Shown piece by piece: positions 52,160 through 61,495 of a DNA stretch of 64,000 nt. Source of the stretch: Ornithinibacillus caprae (GTDB taxonomy: Bacteria; Bacillota; Bacilli; Bacillales; Amphibacillaceae); contig NZ_WOCA01000007.1 of the NCBI RefSeq assembly GCF_009728145.1, positions 142,867 to 206,866 of the forward strand, written 5' to 3'. The notes beneath the pieces are model-generated. The model ran no database searches and had not been told where the DNA came from. It was given only the letters and a program-made list of their open reading frames with translations. Made by a program: the position numbers and the translations under genes. Within the stretch, counting starts at the first letter, position 1. Each line of letters starts with the position of its first letter.

Positions 52160-52203
52160 GTTGGCAACTAAACATTCGCCATAAATACTTACGTATGCCA
52201 AGC
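52158..52203 (+). promoter_or_regulatory. Leader module copy E, upstream of RluA-type gene
   Basis: Directly after T7: TTGGCAACTAAACATTCGCC, ATAAATACTTACGTATGCCAAG. It matches copy B (GCAACTAAGGCTTTTGCC, ATAAATGCTTGG...GCCAAG) on the opposite strand of the genome, 35 kb away, again between terminator and gene. Confidence 0.5.
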
Positions 52204-52320
52204 TCTATCGTATAGTAACGGTTATTAAATAGATATTTTCCTATTCCAAAATCTACCCTTGATTCCCCCATGATCGACTGTTACCATTTTTATAGAGTAT
52301 GTTTTAAAGGAGTTTTGGAA

Positions 52321-53019
52321 TTGAAGAATGTCCCTATTCTTTATGAAGATAACCATTTGTTATTTGTAGAAAAACCAGTCAATGTACCTGTTCAAGAAGA
52401 TCGATCAAAGGATCAAGATTTACTTTCATTTCTAAAAGAAGATATTAAATATCGCTATCAAAAACCTGGTAAAGCTTATCTTGCCCTTGTACACCGGTTA
52501 GATCGCCCCGTCGGTGGTGTGATGGTGTTTTCCAAAACATCTAAAGCAGCCTCCCGTTTGTCTAATGCAATGCGAAGAAAAGCAGTTGATAAAAAGTATT
52601 TAGCAGTTGTAAGGGGGAGACCAGCTAAAAATCATGATGTATTAGAGGATCACCTGGTAAAAGATAAACGAAGAAATATGGTATATACGGTTCATCCTAA
52701 TGCTAATAAAGCTAAAAAAGCAGTCCTTGAATATGAAGTAATTGGTGAAAAAAATGACCTAAGTTTACTTTCCATCAATCTTCATACTGGTAAACCACAT
52801 CAAATACGCGTACAGCTTTCCTCTCGTAATTGGCCTCTTTACGGTGATCAAAAATATGGAAAGAAAAGTAATCAAGCCGGACAACAAATTGCACTATGGT
52901 CACAAACACTTGCCGTTGATCATCCAACCAAAAATGAAACAATAAAAATCAAATCCCAACCACCCAACACATTCCCTTGGAACCTTTGGGGTCAGGTCCC
53001 TTGTCCCAGCGATTATTAG
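52321..53019 (+). CDS. RluA-family pseudouridine synthase
   Basis: 232 aa from the TTG at 52321 (AAAGGAG 8 nt upstream). HRLDRPVGG (residues 58-66) holds the catalytic Asp; NLHTGKPHQIRVQLSS and GDQKYGK follow as usual. No S4 domain is present. It makes pseudouridine in rRNA or tRNA. The last eight residues (GQVPCPSDY region) are encoded by a REP-like repeat. The leader has an attenuator and module copy E. Confidence 0.9.
   Translation: MKNVPILYEDNHLLFVEKPVNVPVQEDRSKDQDLLSFLKEDIKYRYQKPGKAYLALVHRLDRPVGGVMVFSKTSKAASRLSNAMRRKAVDKKYLAVVRGRPAKNHDVLEDHLVKDKRRNMVYTVHPNANKAKKAVLEYEVIGEKNDLSLLSINLHTGKPHQIRVQLSSRNWPLYGDQKYGKKSNQAGQQIALWSQTLAVDHPTKNETIKIKSQPPNTFPWNLWGQVPCPSDY
52988..53009 (+). repeat. 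REP-like unit inside the end of the RluA-type gene
   Basis: GGGGTCAGGTCCCTTGTCCC in coding frame, read as WGQVPCP. The native C terminus must have been replaced or extended. Confidence 0.75.
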
Positions 53020-53030
53020 AAGAGCTCAAA

Positions 53031-53055
53031 AGGAATGCTTTTTGCATTCCTATTT
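53031..53055 (+). terminator. Terminator of the RluA-type gene
   Basis: AGGAATGC/GCATTCCT with a 5-nt loop, followed by ATTTC; moderate T run. Confidence 0.65.
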
Positions 53056-53091
53056 CAATAAAAAAAGACAGCTTTAAATCTTTATATGAAT

Positions 53092-53658
53092 TTATTCTTC
53101 AGCCATCGCGTCTGCTTTTGTTTGATGAACCGTACCAAAAGGATGTTCAGGCGGAGCGTAGATCGAGTAAAGTTTAAGTGGTGTATTTCCTGTATTTATA
53201 ACATTATGCCACGTCCCTTTAGGTACCATGATGGCATCATTATCAAGGACTCTCTGTTCAAAAGGCAAATTCTCTTTTCTATCTCCCATTCGAACAATTC
53301 CTTCCCCTTGTTCAATACGCAAAAATTGATCTACCTGAGGATGTATTTCTAAACCAATAGAATCTCCAACGTCAATGCTCATTAAGGTAACCTGCAGATC
53401 ATCTCCTGTCCATAGGGCTGTACGAAATGTATTATTTTGAATCGTTGCCTCCTCTATATTTACAACATAAGGATTGGTTCCATAATCCTTTAGGTTAAGA
53501 TGACTTGGATTATTAGCGCGTAGATACCCAAACTGGTTGACATGTTCTACCTCACTCGGAATCGTCCAATACGTGGGGTGTCTATGATCATTAACAACTG
53601 GTACATAAACAATCGGTGGATAGGCATGCATATACGGATAATTGTACACTTTATTCAT
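53092..53658 (-). CDS. Cupin-domain protein
   Basis: 188 aa. The barrel shows GLEIHPQVDQFLRIEQGEGIV (motif 1, His and Gln/Glu ligands) and PKGTWHNVINTG (motif 2, His). The N terminus is rich in Tyr, Pro and His (YNYPYMHAYPPIVYVP), as in spore-associated cupins of Bacillus (CotE-dependent types). GTAAAGGGG precedes the ATG. A role in spores is inferred. Confidence 0.8.
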   Translation of the reverse strand: MNKVYNYPYMHAYPPIVYVPVVNDHRHPTYWTIPSEVEHVNQFGYLRANNPSHLNLKDYGTNPYVVNIEEATIQNNTFRTALWTGDDLQVTLMSIDVGDSIGLEIHPQVDQFLRIEQGEGIVRMGDRKENLPFEQRVLDNDAIMVPKGTWHNVINTGNTPLKLYSIYAPPEHPFGTVHQTKADAMAEE

Positions 53659-53753
53659 ATTCCCCTTTACAGATTATTCAAATTATCCTATGCAGGTTAG
53701 TGAGTGAATGTACCTGTCAGACTCTTGTCTTGTACTAATTACCTTTTACGTTA

Positions 53754-53784
53754 AATCAGCTGCTCTCAAAGAGAACAGCTGATT
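53754..53784 (-). terminator. Terminator of the BNR-repeat gene
   Basis: AATCAGCTG/CAGCTGATT with an inner TCTC/GAGA stem, followed by TTTAACG. Confidence 0.65.
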
Positions 53785-53805
53785 ATTATTTCCTATACTA
53801 CTATA

Positions 53806-56127
53806 TTACCAACCCCGTAGTTCTACCTCATAGACTCCACGACCGAATGTTGCTGCATATAATACACCTGTAGGTTCATGGTACTCCAAGTCTGTTACTG
53901 CAACTAACGGAATACCTTCTCCTAGGCTATACCATTTTTTACCGCCATTAGGAGATACATAAACACCAACATCTGTTGCTACATAAAGCGTATTACGATT
54001 CTTAGGATTGATCACAATGTCATTTACAGGAGCATCTGGAAGATTGGAACTTATTTCCTCCCATGTTTCTCCTCCATCAGTGCTCTTTAAGACATGAGAA
54101 TCATCCTCTGCTGCACGAAATCCTGAGAAGGTCGCATAAACAATATCCGCATTTTTGGAATCAACTGCAACTCTTGTAACCCAGCGACCTGGTAATTCAT
54201 CTTCATCAATCTCGGTCCAATTTTCCCCAAGATCTTTTGTCGTCCAAAGACGACCGTCATCCGTTCCTGCATAAATAACATCACTATTAGATTTAGCAAC
54301 GGCAAGAGTGGTAACTGTACCATATGGATAGTTATCTATACTTTCCGCATCAGAGAGACTTGGACTGATTGCTTCCCAAGTTTTCCCTCCATCAGTCGAT
54401 CTGTTTACAATATTTCCTGCATAGTACATGATTGAAGGATCGTTTGGATCAAATTCAAGTGGTGACAACCAATTACGGCGGTCTGAAACCGTATTACGTG
54501 TAAAGTTATTCATCGTTTCCCCGCCATCATCTGACCAAGAACAGTTGCCATATTGATAACATGCGTAAACCCAGTTATAATCTTCATAGTTTATTTGATT
54601 TTCTAGTCCATCTCCACCATTATAATTATTCCAGTCGTCTTCGCCTTCTCCCCATGAGCGGATGGAACCATTATCCTGTGTTCCACCTGATAGCCTTGAT
54701 GGGTCTTGATGACTGACCGCAAGTGTATAGAATTGAGTGTATGGTTCATAGGTTGCTTTAACCCACTCGTTCGTTACAGAACCATTGTCTTCTGAACGAT
54801 ATACACCACCATCATTTCCTAGATAAACTCTACCAGGCACTTTTGGATCCCAAGCCATGGAATGTTGGTCAGCATGTACTGCCCTTCCGTTAGATTCACT
54901 CCAATTTTCCCCTCCATCTGTTGATTCCAATAAGTTAACACCAGAAACAAAGACATGGTCCTCATCATTAGGATCTACATAGTTACGACCAAACCACCAT
55001 CCAAAGGACGATTGAGAGTTTGCTAGACGATTATTGTGGGCAACCTTTTCCCAGGAATCTCCACCGTCATCGGTAATATATAATCCTTCAAAATATCCGC
55101 TAGATTGAATTACCGTCAAATATGCACGGTCTGGATTACTCTTTGAAAGTGCAATACCCATTCTTCCAAGATCTCCATCAGGTAGTCCATCGGTTAACTG
55201 TTCCCATGTATCCCCACCATCAGTGGAACGATAAAGTCCTGTTCCTTCTCCACCGTATTGTCTTCCACTCGGATATCGGATTCGATCCCACATCGTTACA
55301 AATAGGGTATCTGTATCGCTATGATCGATGGCTATATCGATAGCACCTGTCGTTAGATTTTCACCTTCCAGGATTAATTCCCAAGAATCTCCGCCATCTT
55401 CGGTTTTGTATAATCCTCTTTCTCCACCATCATGAAATAGAGGTCCAGTTGCAGCCACATAAACAGTATTTGGATCTTCTGGGTCTGCCATGATTCTACC
55501 AATAGAACTGGTTTCTTTTAGCCCAATATCTTCCCAGCTCTCTCCACCGTCTGTAGAGCGGTAAACCCCAGAACCACCATAAACAATACTTCCTCCACCA
55601 GGATTAGCTTCTCCAGTTCCAACAAATAATGTTCCTTCGTTGGTAATTTCAACCGCTCCAATTGATTGAGTTAAGTTATCATCCCAAGCAACTTCAAACG
55701 TATCCCCAGCATCTGTACTTTTCCATACCCCACCAGAAGCAGCACCAATATAAATGGTATCCTCCTCGTGTGGATCAACGACTACATCAACTATACGTCC
55801 ACCTATGTTACTCGGAGCATTAAATTCCCACTCCTGATTTAATGCTCCAGGCGCTTCTTTTGCCGTTACGTTTTTAAGTTCATTTGCCTGCTCTCGAGCC
55901 TTACGAAAAGCATCTCTAGGAATAACATCTTCTTCAAACCCCTTTTGAGTCATAAACCAATCGTCTCGTTTCCCAGGTCCCTTCTCGATAAATTCCTCTT
56001 TTTCCTTATCTTCTACGTTCCCTTGTGTAACTTCCGAAGTCGATAATTGCTGCAACAACAGTACAGCTCCAAATACCACCACTAACGTTAAAACTGTAAA
56101 AATAGTAGGCCACATTTTCAACTTCAT
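53806..56127 (-). CDS. Secreted/anchored BNR (Asp-box) repeat protein
   Basis: 773 aa. One N-terminal hydrophobic segment (residues 5-25) and a charged spacer, then about twelve Asp-box blades (RSTDGGESWE, KTEDGGDSWE, RSTDGGDTWE, ITDDGGDSWE, KSTDGGETWE and others), giving a large sortilin/VPS10-like propeller. Such proteins occur among sialidase-like and xyloglucanase (GH74)-like proteins, so a polysaccharide role is possible, but the catalytic Asp pair cannot be assigned. Strongly acidic. ATG at 56127 follows GGAGGG. Confidence 0.85.
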   Translation of the reverse strand: MKLKMWPTIFTVLTLVVVFGAVLLLQQLSTSEVTQGNVEDKEKEEFIEKGPGKRDDWFMTQKGFEEDVIPRDAFRKAREQANELKNVTAKEAPGALNQEWEFNAPSNIGGRIVDVVVDPHEEDTIYIGAASGGVWKSTDAGDTFEVAWDDNLTQSIGAVEITNEGTLFVGTGEANPGGGSIVYGGSGVYRSTDGGESWEDIGLKETSSIGRIMADPEDPNTVYVAATGPLFHDGGERGLYKTEDGGDSWELILEGENLTTGAIDIAIDHSDTDTLFVTMWDRIRYPSGRQYGGEGTGLYRSTDGGDTWEQLTDGLPDGDLGRMGIALSKSNPDRAYLTVIQSSGYFEGLYITDDGGDSWEKVAHNNRLANSQSSFGWWFGRNYVDPNDEDHVFVSGVNLLESTDGGENWSESNGRAVHADQHSMAWDPKVPGRVYLGNDGGVYRSEDNGSVTNEWVKATYEPYTQFYTLAVSHQDPSRLSGGTQDNGSIRSWGEGEDDWNNYNGGDGLENQINYEDYNWVYACYQYGNCSWSDDGGETMNNFTRNTVSDRRNWLSPLEFDPNDPSIMYYAGNIVNRSTDGGKTWEAISPSLSDAESIDNYPYGTVTTLAVAKSNSDVIYAGTDDGRLWTTKDLGENWTEIDEDELPGRWVTRVAVDSKNADIVYATFSGFRAAEDDSHVLKSTDGGETWEEISSNLPDAPVNDIVINPKNRNTLYVATDVGVYVSPNGGKKWYSLGEGIPLVAVTDLEYHEPTGVLYAATFGRGVYEVELRGW

Positions 56128-56455
56128 ACAACATCCCTCCAAAATTAATAGATTACTTGAATCTTTTTTGTAATTTACAGGGTGTTCAAAAATTGAGTTA
56201 CGAGCAGATTTAGATAAGTAAGGTGGATGAGAAATTATTCAAGGTACCCTTCCCTTCTGTCTCAAATTATCCACGAAACCATTATATTACTTGTTTGAAG
56301 GCAGTTCAATAGAATTGATAATAAATTTTGAATTATCTAAAAATGAGTTCTATATCCCTATTACTTTGGGTTTAATTCACTAATAAAAAGTTGTAAAAAA
56401 TACGATAAAACATAGGTTTGTAGTCTGAGAGAAGGCCAAAAGTCTATGTAAAGAA
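56128..56455. other. Non-coding gap
   Basis: About 330 nt of AT-rich sequence upstream of the BNR gene, presumably with its promoter. No convincing frame or repeat. Confidence 0.5.
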
Positions 56456-56482
56456 GAAATGAGGTCTGACCCCATTTCTCCT
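56456..56482. repeat. Short palindromic relic AGGTCTGACCCC
   Basis: GAAATGAGGTCTGACCCCATTTC: GAAATG faces CATTTC around a GGTCTGACCC core. It resembles the GGACCTGACCC repeats but with a different core. Confidence 0.4.
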
Positions 56483-56621
56483 TCTCTACTAATTTTGTTG
56501 AACACAATAGAAATGAAATAAATAGGAAGTACCATTTCAGTTTTTCTATTAAAAAAAGACACCCTCCTGAGTTTAAGTAGTTCAGTTTTTGTGGAGAAAC
56601 AATATAAATAGCATATCAATT

Positions 56622-56660
56622 AATAGACCAAATCGCAGACTGATTTGGTCTATTGTTTTT
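56622..56660 (+). terminator. Strong hairpin upstream of the insertion sequence
   Basis: AATAGACCAAATC/GATTTGGTCTATT, perfect 13-bp stem, 7-nt loop, then GTTTTT. No plus-strand gene precedes it, so it may shield the element from outside transcription or mark its left end. Confidence 0.6.
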
Positions 56661-56826
56661 ATTGATATATCAATGTTTTTACTCAAAAAATGTATAAAAT
56701 AGCATAGGAAATCGCATACTAAATAACAGAGTGACAATAACTGTTGTCAATGCGAAAATTAGGATGCTAAAATAGGTGTTAATTACTATGCTAATTCTAC
56801 TACTTTTTATTAGGAGTGAAAATATA

Positions 56827-57078
56827 GTGCAATTCATTAAACCAAAGAATAATAATGCTGATAAAGTAGATTGGCTTATCTCTGAACAAGTCCGAGAAAT
56901 AGTGAAAAACTATGCGGAATACTGCGAATATAGTGAGAGCGAAGTAGTTGATATGTTCTTAAAAAACCTTCTCAAAGATGAAGAGTTTCTTAAATGGATT
57001 GATGGCATTCGAAACAACAAAAGAATGATAAGAAAAATGGGGATAGAAGATGTAATGGAGGGACAAAAACTTGGCTAA
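56827..57078 (+). CDS. Small RHH-like protein of an insertion sequence
   Basis: 83 aa from the GTG at 56827 (AGGAGTG 8 nt upstream). The sequence VDWLISEQVREIVKNYAEYC followed by SEVVDMFLKNLLKD has the length and pattern of a ribbon-helix-helix regulator. It overlaps the transposase start by 8 nt, so the two form one unit. Probably a DNA-binding accessory of the element. Confidence 0.6.
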   Translation: MQFIKPKNNNADKVDWLISEQVREIVKNYAEYCEYSESEVVDMFLKNLLKDEEFLKWIDGIRNNKRMIRKMGIEDVMEGQKLG

Positions 57079-59021
57079 ATTACAACGATTAGCTCAAAAG
57101 AAGATGGCATCGTTGTTGTTCATAATCCTGTTAGTGAAGAAGAATTGAATGATAGAAAGGAACAATATAAACTCCTATCGGATAAGAAATTTGCCTTTCG
57201 CTATAATCATATGCTGTTTCTCCCTATCGAATTCACTTGGAATGGATATACACATAAAATACAATACAACTTCTGTACAAACCCTTTATGTAAATGGTGT
57301 GGTCAAGGACAAGTAAAGTTTGAAACAGTTAAAGGGAAACCATCACGCTATAAATTAGAAGGCGGTGGGAAAAACAGTCAAAAGAAATTACGATGCAATC
57401 CTGACCCTATCAATCCTACAATTGGTATGACTTTAAATTGTAGTCCTATTACTGTTTCTAATTGGTCAGTTGCCGAAGAAATTTCAAGGCTTGTTCGTAT
57501 CAATCAGACTAAGGATGTTGAGCCAGAATATAACTTCCATAAGGATAGTTGTATTGTTGGACATCTAACACCTTTTGATACGCCAAGCGAGTTTTATAAA
57601 CAAGGAAAGACATTGAATAATGCTCAACGATGGCAATGTAAAGTATGCAAGAAAAAAACAAGCATCCTTCCAAACAAACGACAATCCACCACCTATCGTC
57701 AAAAGAAGAATGATATTCTTCCGATGTTTGCGAAATTACTTTTAAACAAAATGCCAATCAGTCGAACTTGTGATATTTTAGAAATTGGTGTCGGCACTTA
57801 CTATCACAAATTAGAATGGTTATACCGTTGTTGTCTAGAATTCTTAGAGAAGTATGAAACAACACCACTGGCTACTGCCTCATTCAAAGAAATGTGGTTA
57901 AATACCGATAAAATGCACTACAACCTTAATAATGTTCATAAGAAAGGTCAAGGTGGTCATAAGTATTTTGGTTTAGAAGATAGCCAAGTACAGACCTATG
58001 TGGTTGTTTCAGCGGATACTATGTCACGATATGTCTTTCGGTCAGATATTGCGTATGATTGGGAAATGACAGTAGAAGACTTGAAATACGATACTGTGGT
58101 TTATAAAGAAGACCATTTGAACGATTTTAGCAAAAAGAATAACCGTTTAGATTTTTCCTATTACCCTCAAGAACCGACAGACAACGATACCCAAACACCA
58201 TACGAATATCGTACAGAATTAAACGAATTTAACAAAAGGATGCAGTATGTGGATGGACTTCACGTTAATCCCACTTACACGACGATGGCTCACTATTGGC
58301 TGTAAAACAAATGGTACAAGCTAATGAATGGAGAATGATTAGTGATAATGCCCCTTCTATTATGACTGCATTCTTCAGAGTGTTTTCGAAAGAAGTAAGA
58401 ATGTCTGATGCACATCATTTTCTCTGTCTGCTCGATAAGAACAAGAGTAGAAAGCAATGTTTAGAAGAGTTTGATGATGCAAAAGCCGACTTATTGGATT
58501 GGGGATTTCATAGAGGATACGAAACGAAGAACCTGCGTAAATTGGCTTACCTTTCATTGAAAGAGCAATTTGAAACACACCAATTTCATAAAGAAATCAA
58601 GACAGCAACACAATCTTATAATGACTGGGCGAAAAACCCAATAACACACCCATTGGCATCAAGAGATAAAGGATTTCATAAAGTGGATTGTACAACTGAT
58701 TTATCTTCCCTTGAACCGAAAGAAATAACGAAACTGATAATGAATGTAAATGATAACGCCACGAATAGTTTTATTCAGCAAATTCGAAGAAGGTTATCTA
58801 TCCTTGAAAGACCTTTGATGACAGCAAGAGGCGATGGAAAAAGTTATATTTATGCTAACTTTAATCCGAAGTATGCTCAATATGCCTTAACTATTCTAAG
58901 GACTTTCTACAACTTTTGCGAAACCTATAAATCAGCCGATGGTAAGGAACTTACTCCTGCTCAAAGGTTAGGAATTACAGATAAAGAGTTTGATTTGAAA
59001 GATATAATATATCTAAGGTAG
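57071..59021 (+). pseudogene. Frameshifted DDE-type transposase
   Basis: TTG start 8 nt after GGAGGG, but the frame breaks near 57100 and continues from there in the next frame up to 58305, then breaks again near 58294 by loss of one base (MAH then LAVKQM) and continues to 59021. The pieces show zinc knuckles (CTNPLCKWCGQG, CKVCKKKT), a helix-turn-helix (SRTCDILEIGVGTYYHKL), and the acidic residues of a DDE core (LNTDKMHYN, VVSADTMSRY, ISDNAPS). I cannot assign an IS family. Two breaks make it inactive unless frameshifting occurs. Confidence 0.75.
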
Positions 59022-59138
59022 TTCACTTAATATTAAGTGGACATATTTTTTGAAAGGAAATGGAAAATTTATGCTAAAATAAATTTATAAATTACGAACA
59101 ACTAAAAAGGATTTTACGAAAATGAAGGGGGAAGTTCT

Positions 59139-59588
59139 TTGAGAAATAAACTGTTGATGTTGATTGTGTTTAGTATTGTTTTTGTAATGGCTGCTTGTAA
59201 ATCGGAGGAAACAATTAAAGAAGAAAAATGGGAAGATAATAGCCCGACTTTTACTAATGAGTATGGCGAAATGTTTGGAAAAGAAGGTAGTATTGGAATT
59301 ATTGGTTCTAAAACTGTTATAGAAAATGGACAAAAGTGGATGTGGCATTTTTGGGGAACCGAAGATATATCCAACAAAGAATGGGAAGTAAAAGCCTTTA
59401 AACAAGGAGAAGAAGAAGCGATAAATCCAATAACATTTAAAGATGAACAATTAATTCCTCGTGGTGATGAAATAAACGGACACGCTCGTTCATCAGTATT
59501 GTTTCCATCATCGGGACTATGGAAGTTAAATGTTTATATTGATGGAGAATATTTCGATGAAATTATTGTAGATATTACTCAGGAATGA
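59139..59588 (+). CDS. Lipoprotein, possible DUF4871 type
   Basis: 149 aa. Lipoprotein signal ending VMAAC (C20); mature protein with GKEGSIGIIG and KWMWHFWGTED, which I associate with the DUF4871 family (tentative). TTG start with AAGGGGGAAG upstream. It lies right behind the broken transposase and ahead of a strong terminator. Confidence 0.75.
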   Translation: MRNKLLMLIVFSIVFVMAACKSEETIKEEKWEDNSPTFTNEYGEMFGKEGSIGIIGSKTVIENGQKWMWHFWGTEDISNKEWEVKAFKQGEEEAINPITFKDEQLIPRGDEINGHARSSVLFPSSGLWKLNVYIDGEYFDEIIVDITQE

Positions 59589-59610
59589 TAAGAACAGAAG
59601 TTATACGATG

Positions 59611-59641
59611 AAAAACGCTTGGAGAAATTCCAAGCGTTTTT
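59611..59641 (+). terminator. Terminator of the lipoprotein gene
   Basis: AAAACGCTTGGA/TTCCAAGCGTTTT with a 4-nt loop and T5; very strong. Confidence 0.9.
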
Positions 59642-59920
59642 ATGTGCTAAATCAACTGTAAAATACATTGTTATTTATATTACTTTTTTTAATGCGAAAA
59701 ACATTGTTATTTTTAATTTTCTCCACATTAACCGAACTACTTATCCTGAGTTGAGGTGCCTTAAATTGATCAAATTAAATATTCTTTTATAGTAAGTGTG
59801 TGGAAAATCAGCATAAACATTAGTCTCTGTATCTAAAACAATGTACTTCGTTGCTGCTAACATCAATATACTCAGCGTAATGAATGTTTCCCCATCCTTT
59901 ATATATTTATAGTTGCCGAT
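59642..59920. other. Non-coding gap
   Basis: 280 nt without a supported gene. GCGAAAA and ACATTG...CAATGT-like words recur here and left of the transposase, so the right end of the insertion sequence might lie in it; no clean terminal repeat was found. Confidence 0.4.
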
Positions 59921-59948
59921 TAAAAATCCTCCTTAAAGTAGGAGGATC
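59921..59948 (-). terminator. Terminator of the SDR gene
   Basis: ATCCTCC/GGAGGAT with an 8-nt loop, followed by TTTTTAAT on the minus strand. Confidence 0.75.
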
Positions 59949-59962
59949 CTAATTAGTACGAA

Positions 59963-60724
59963 TTAAAATGCTGCGGTCCAACCTCCATCAACTGTAATCA
60001 CAGTTCCATTCACAAAACTAGATTCATCAGATGCTAAGAACAATGCAGCTTGTGCAATTTCTTCTGGTTGACCAGTACGTGGTGATACTGCATGGGCTAA
60101 GCCTGCTCGTCCCATACCAAATTCATTTACATTTTTCATACTTGAACCAATATTTGTTTCTACTGCACCTGGTGCGATTGCATTACAGCGAATCCCACTT
60201 TTTGCGTACATGAATCCAGTATTCTTAGTTAATCCAACAACTGCGTGTTTAGACGCTCCATACGCTGCTCCTGCATGTGCCCCACTAAAACCACCAGTAG
60301 ATGCTGTATTGATAATGACACCACTTTCTTTTTCAAGAAAGATTGGTATTGCTTTACGCATTGCGCGCATGACACCTTTCGTATTTACATCAAAGATAAA
60401 ATCCCATTTATCATCAGGAATATCTCCTACTGGTTCAAAGCCATCCATCACTCCAGCATTATTCACTAGAATATCTAATGTCCCATACTCATTTACTGCT
60501 GCATCAATCATATTTTCAATATCTGCTACATCTGCTACATTTACTTTAACTGCCTTAGCTTCTCCGCCATTTTTCTTAATTTCTTCAGACACGCTTTCAA
60601 CACCATCAAGATTTAAGTCTGCTAAAACAACCTTTGCTCCCTCTTTTGCATAAAGTTCAGCGATTGCTTTTCCCATTCCAGAAGCTGCCCCTGTTACTAT
60701 TGCTACTTTACCTTCTAATCTCAT
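59963..60724 (-). CDS. Short-chain dehydrogenase/reductase (SDR)
   Basis: 253 aa. Classical SDR: TGAASGMG (residues 11-18, cofactor loop), NNAG (near 88), the catalytic S-Y-K set (NTASTGG, then YGASK near 155) and the end NGTVITVDGGWTAAF. D after beta-2 (LADLNLD) suggests NAD(H). It is divergent from a TetR-type gene across 170 nt, the usual set-up for a regulator and its target. Confidence 0.92.
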   Translation of the reverse strand: MRLEGKVAIVTGAASGMGKAIAELYAKEGAKVVLADLNLDGVESVSEEIKKNGGEAKAVKVNVADVADIENMIDAAVNEYGTLDILVNNAGVMDGFEPVGDIPDDKWDFIFDVNTKGVMRAMRKAIPIFLEKESGVIINTASTGGFSGAHAGAAYGASKHAVVGLTKNTGFMYAKSGIRCNAIAPGAVETNIGSSMKNVNEFGMGRAGLAHAVSPRTGQPEEIAQAALFLASDESSFVNGTVITVDGGWTAAF

Positions 60725-60894
60725 ATAAACAACCTCCTTTTATACTTTTACTTATCTTTTACACTATTAGTTTAATAGATTATACTTAAAACAAGCAATG
60801 AACAAACAAATTCCAAAATGTTGATAAACGAATATTATCTCTTAAATTTGGTGATTAAATAGAAGAAAATAAACAAATTGGTGGTGGTTTGTCT

Positions 60895-61482
60895 ATGAGG
60901 ATTGATCGTAGAATAAATAAATCTAAACGTGCCTTAAAAGATGCCTTACTTTTGATTATGGAAACATCAGATTTTACAAAAATAACTATTACAGAAATAG
61001 TACAACAAGCCAATCTTAATCGTGGTACATTTTATAAACACTACTATACAAAAGAAGAGTTACTAGACGATCTCATTGACGACGTAATGTGTGACTTAAT
61101 GGACTCTTATCGAGCACCATATCTTGATTCAAAAAAGCTCTCGATTCATGAATTAACATCATCAAAAATAAAAATCTTCGAACATGTTTATAGACATTCT
61201 AAATTTTATAGTGCAATTGTGTCCTCTAATGCAATTCCTGGAATTCAACATAAAATATGTGGTGTCTTAAAACAGCTTTCCTATGATGATTTAGAGTTAA
61301 TTCAAACAACGGACAAAGTAGATACAAAATTTTTAATTAGCTATTACTCTTATGCCTTATTTGGCTTAATTTTGGAATGGATCAATACTGACTATAAATA
61401 TACCCCAGCATATATGGCAGACCAACTAATTGAAATCTTAACCTACTTCCCACAGGAAACCGTGAATCTAAAGAGAGAGTAG
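60895..61482 (+). CDS. TetR/AcrR family regulator
   Basis: 195 aa. The N-terminal helix-turn-helix (residues 8-55: ITITEIVQQANLNRGTFYKH) is typical; the C-terminal helices should bind an effector. It probably represses the divergent SDR gene and itself. ATG at 60895 after GGTGGTGG. No clear operator palindrome was found in the shared promoter region. Confidence 0.9.
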   Translation: MRIDRRINKSKRALKDALLLIMETSDFTKITITEIVQQANLNRGTFYKHYYTKEELLDDLIDDVMCDLMDSYRAPYLDSKKLSIHELTSSKIKIFEHVYRHSKFYSAIVSSNAIPGIQHKICGVLKQLSYDDLELIQTTDKVDTKFLISYYSYALFGLILEWINTDYKYTPAYMADQLIEILTYFPQETVNLKRE

Positions 61483-61495
61483 GGGGTGAGATTAG

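Noticed and set aside
52089..52271. 60-codon minus-strand frame
   Set aside because: Lies opposite the attenuator and module of the RluA-type leader; no start signal.
55122..55343. Plus-strand frame opposite the BNR gene, with others at 54087 and 5930
   Set aside because: Shadows caused by repetitive Asp-box or acidic coding sequence on the other strand.
58269..58305. Programmed -1 frameshift in the transposase
   Set aside because: No slippery heptamer or stimulatory hairpin in the overlap; a one-base deletion restores a continuous protein (MAH-L-LAVKQM), so decay is the simpler reading. A second break near 57100 supports decay.
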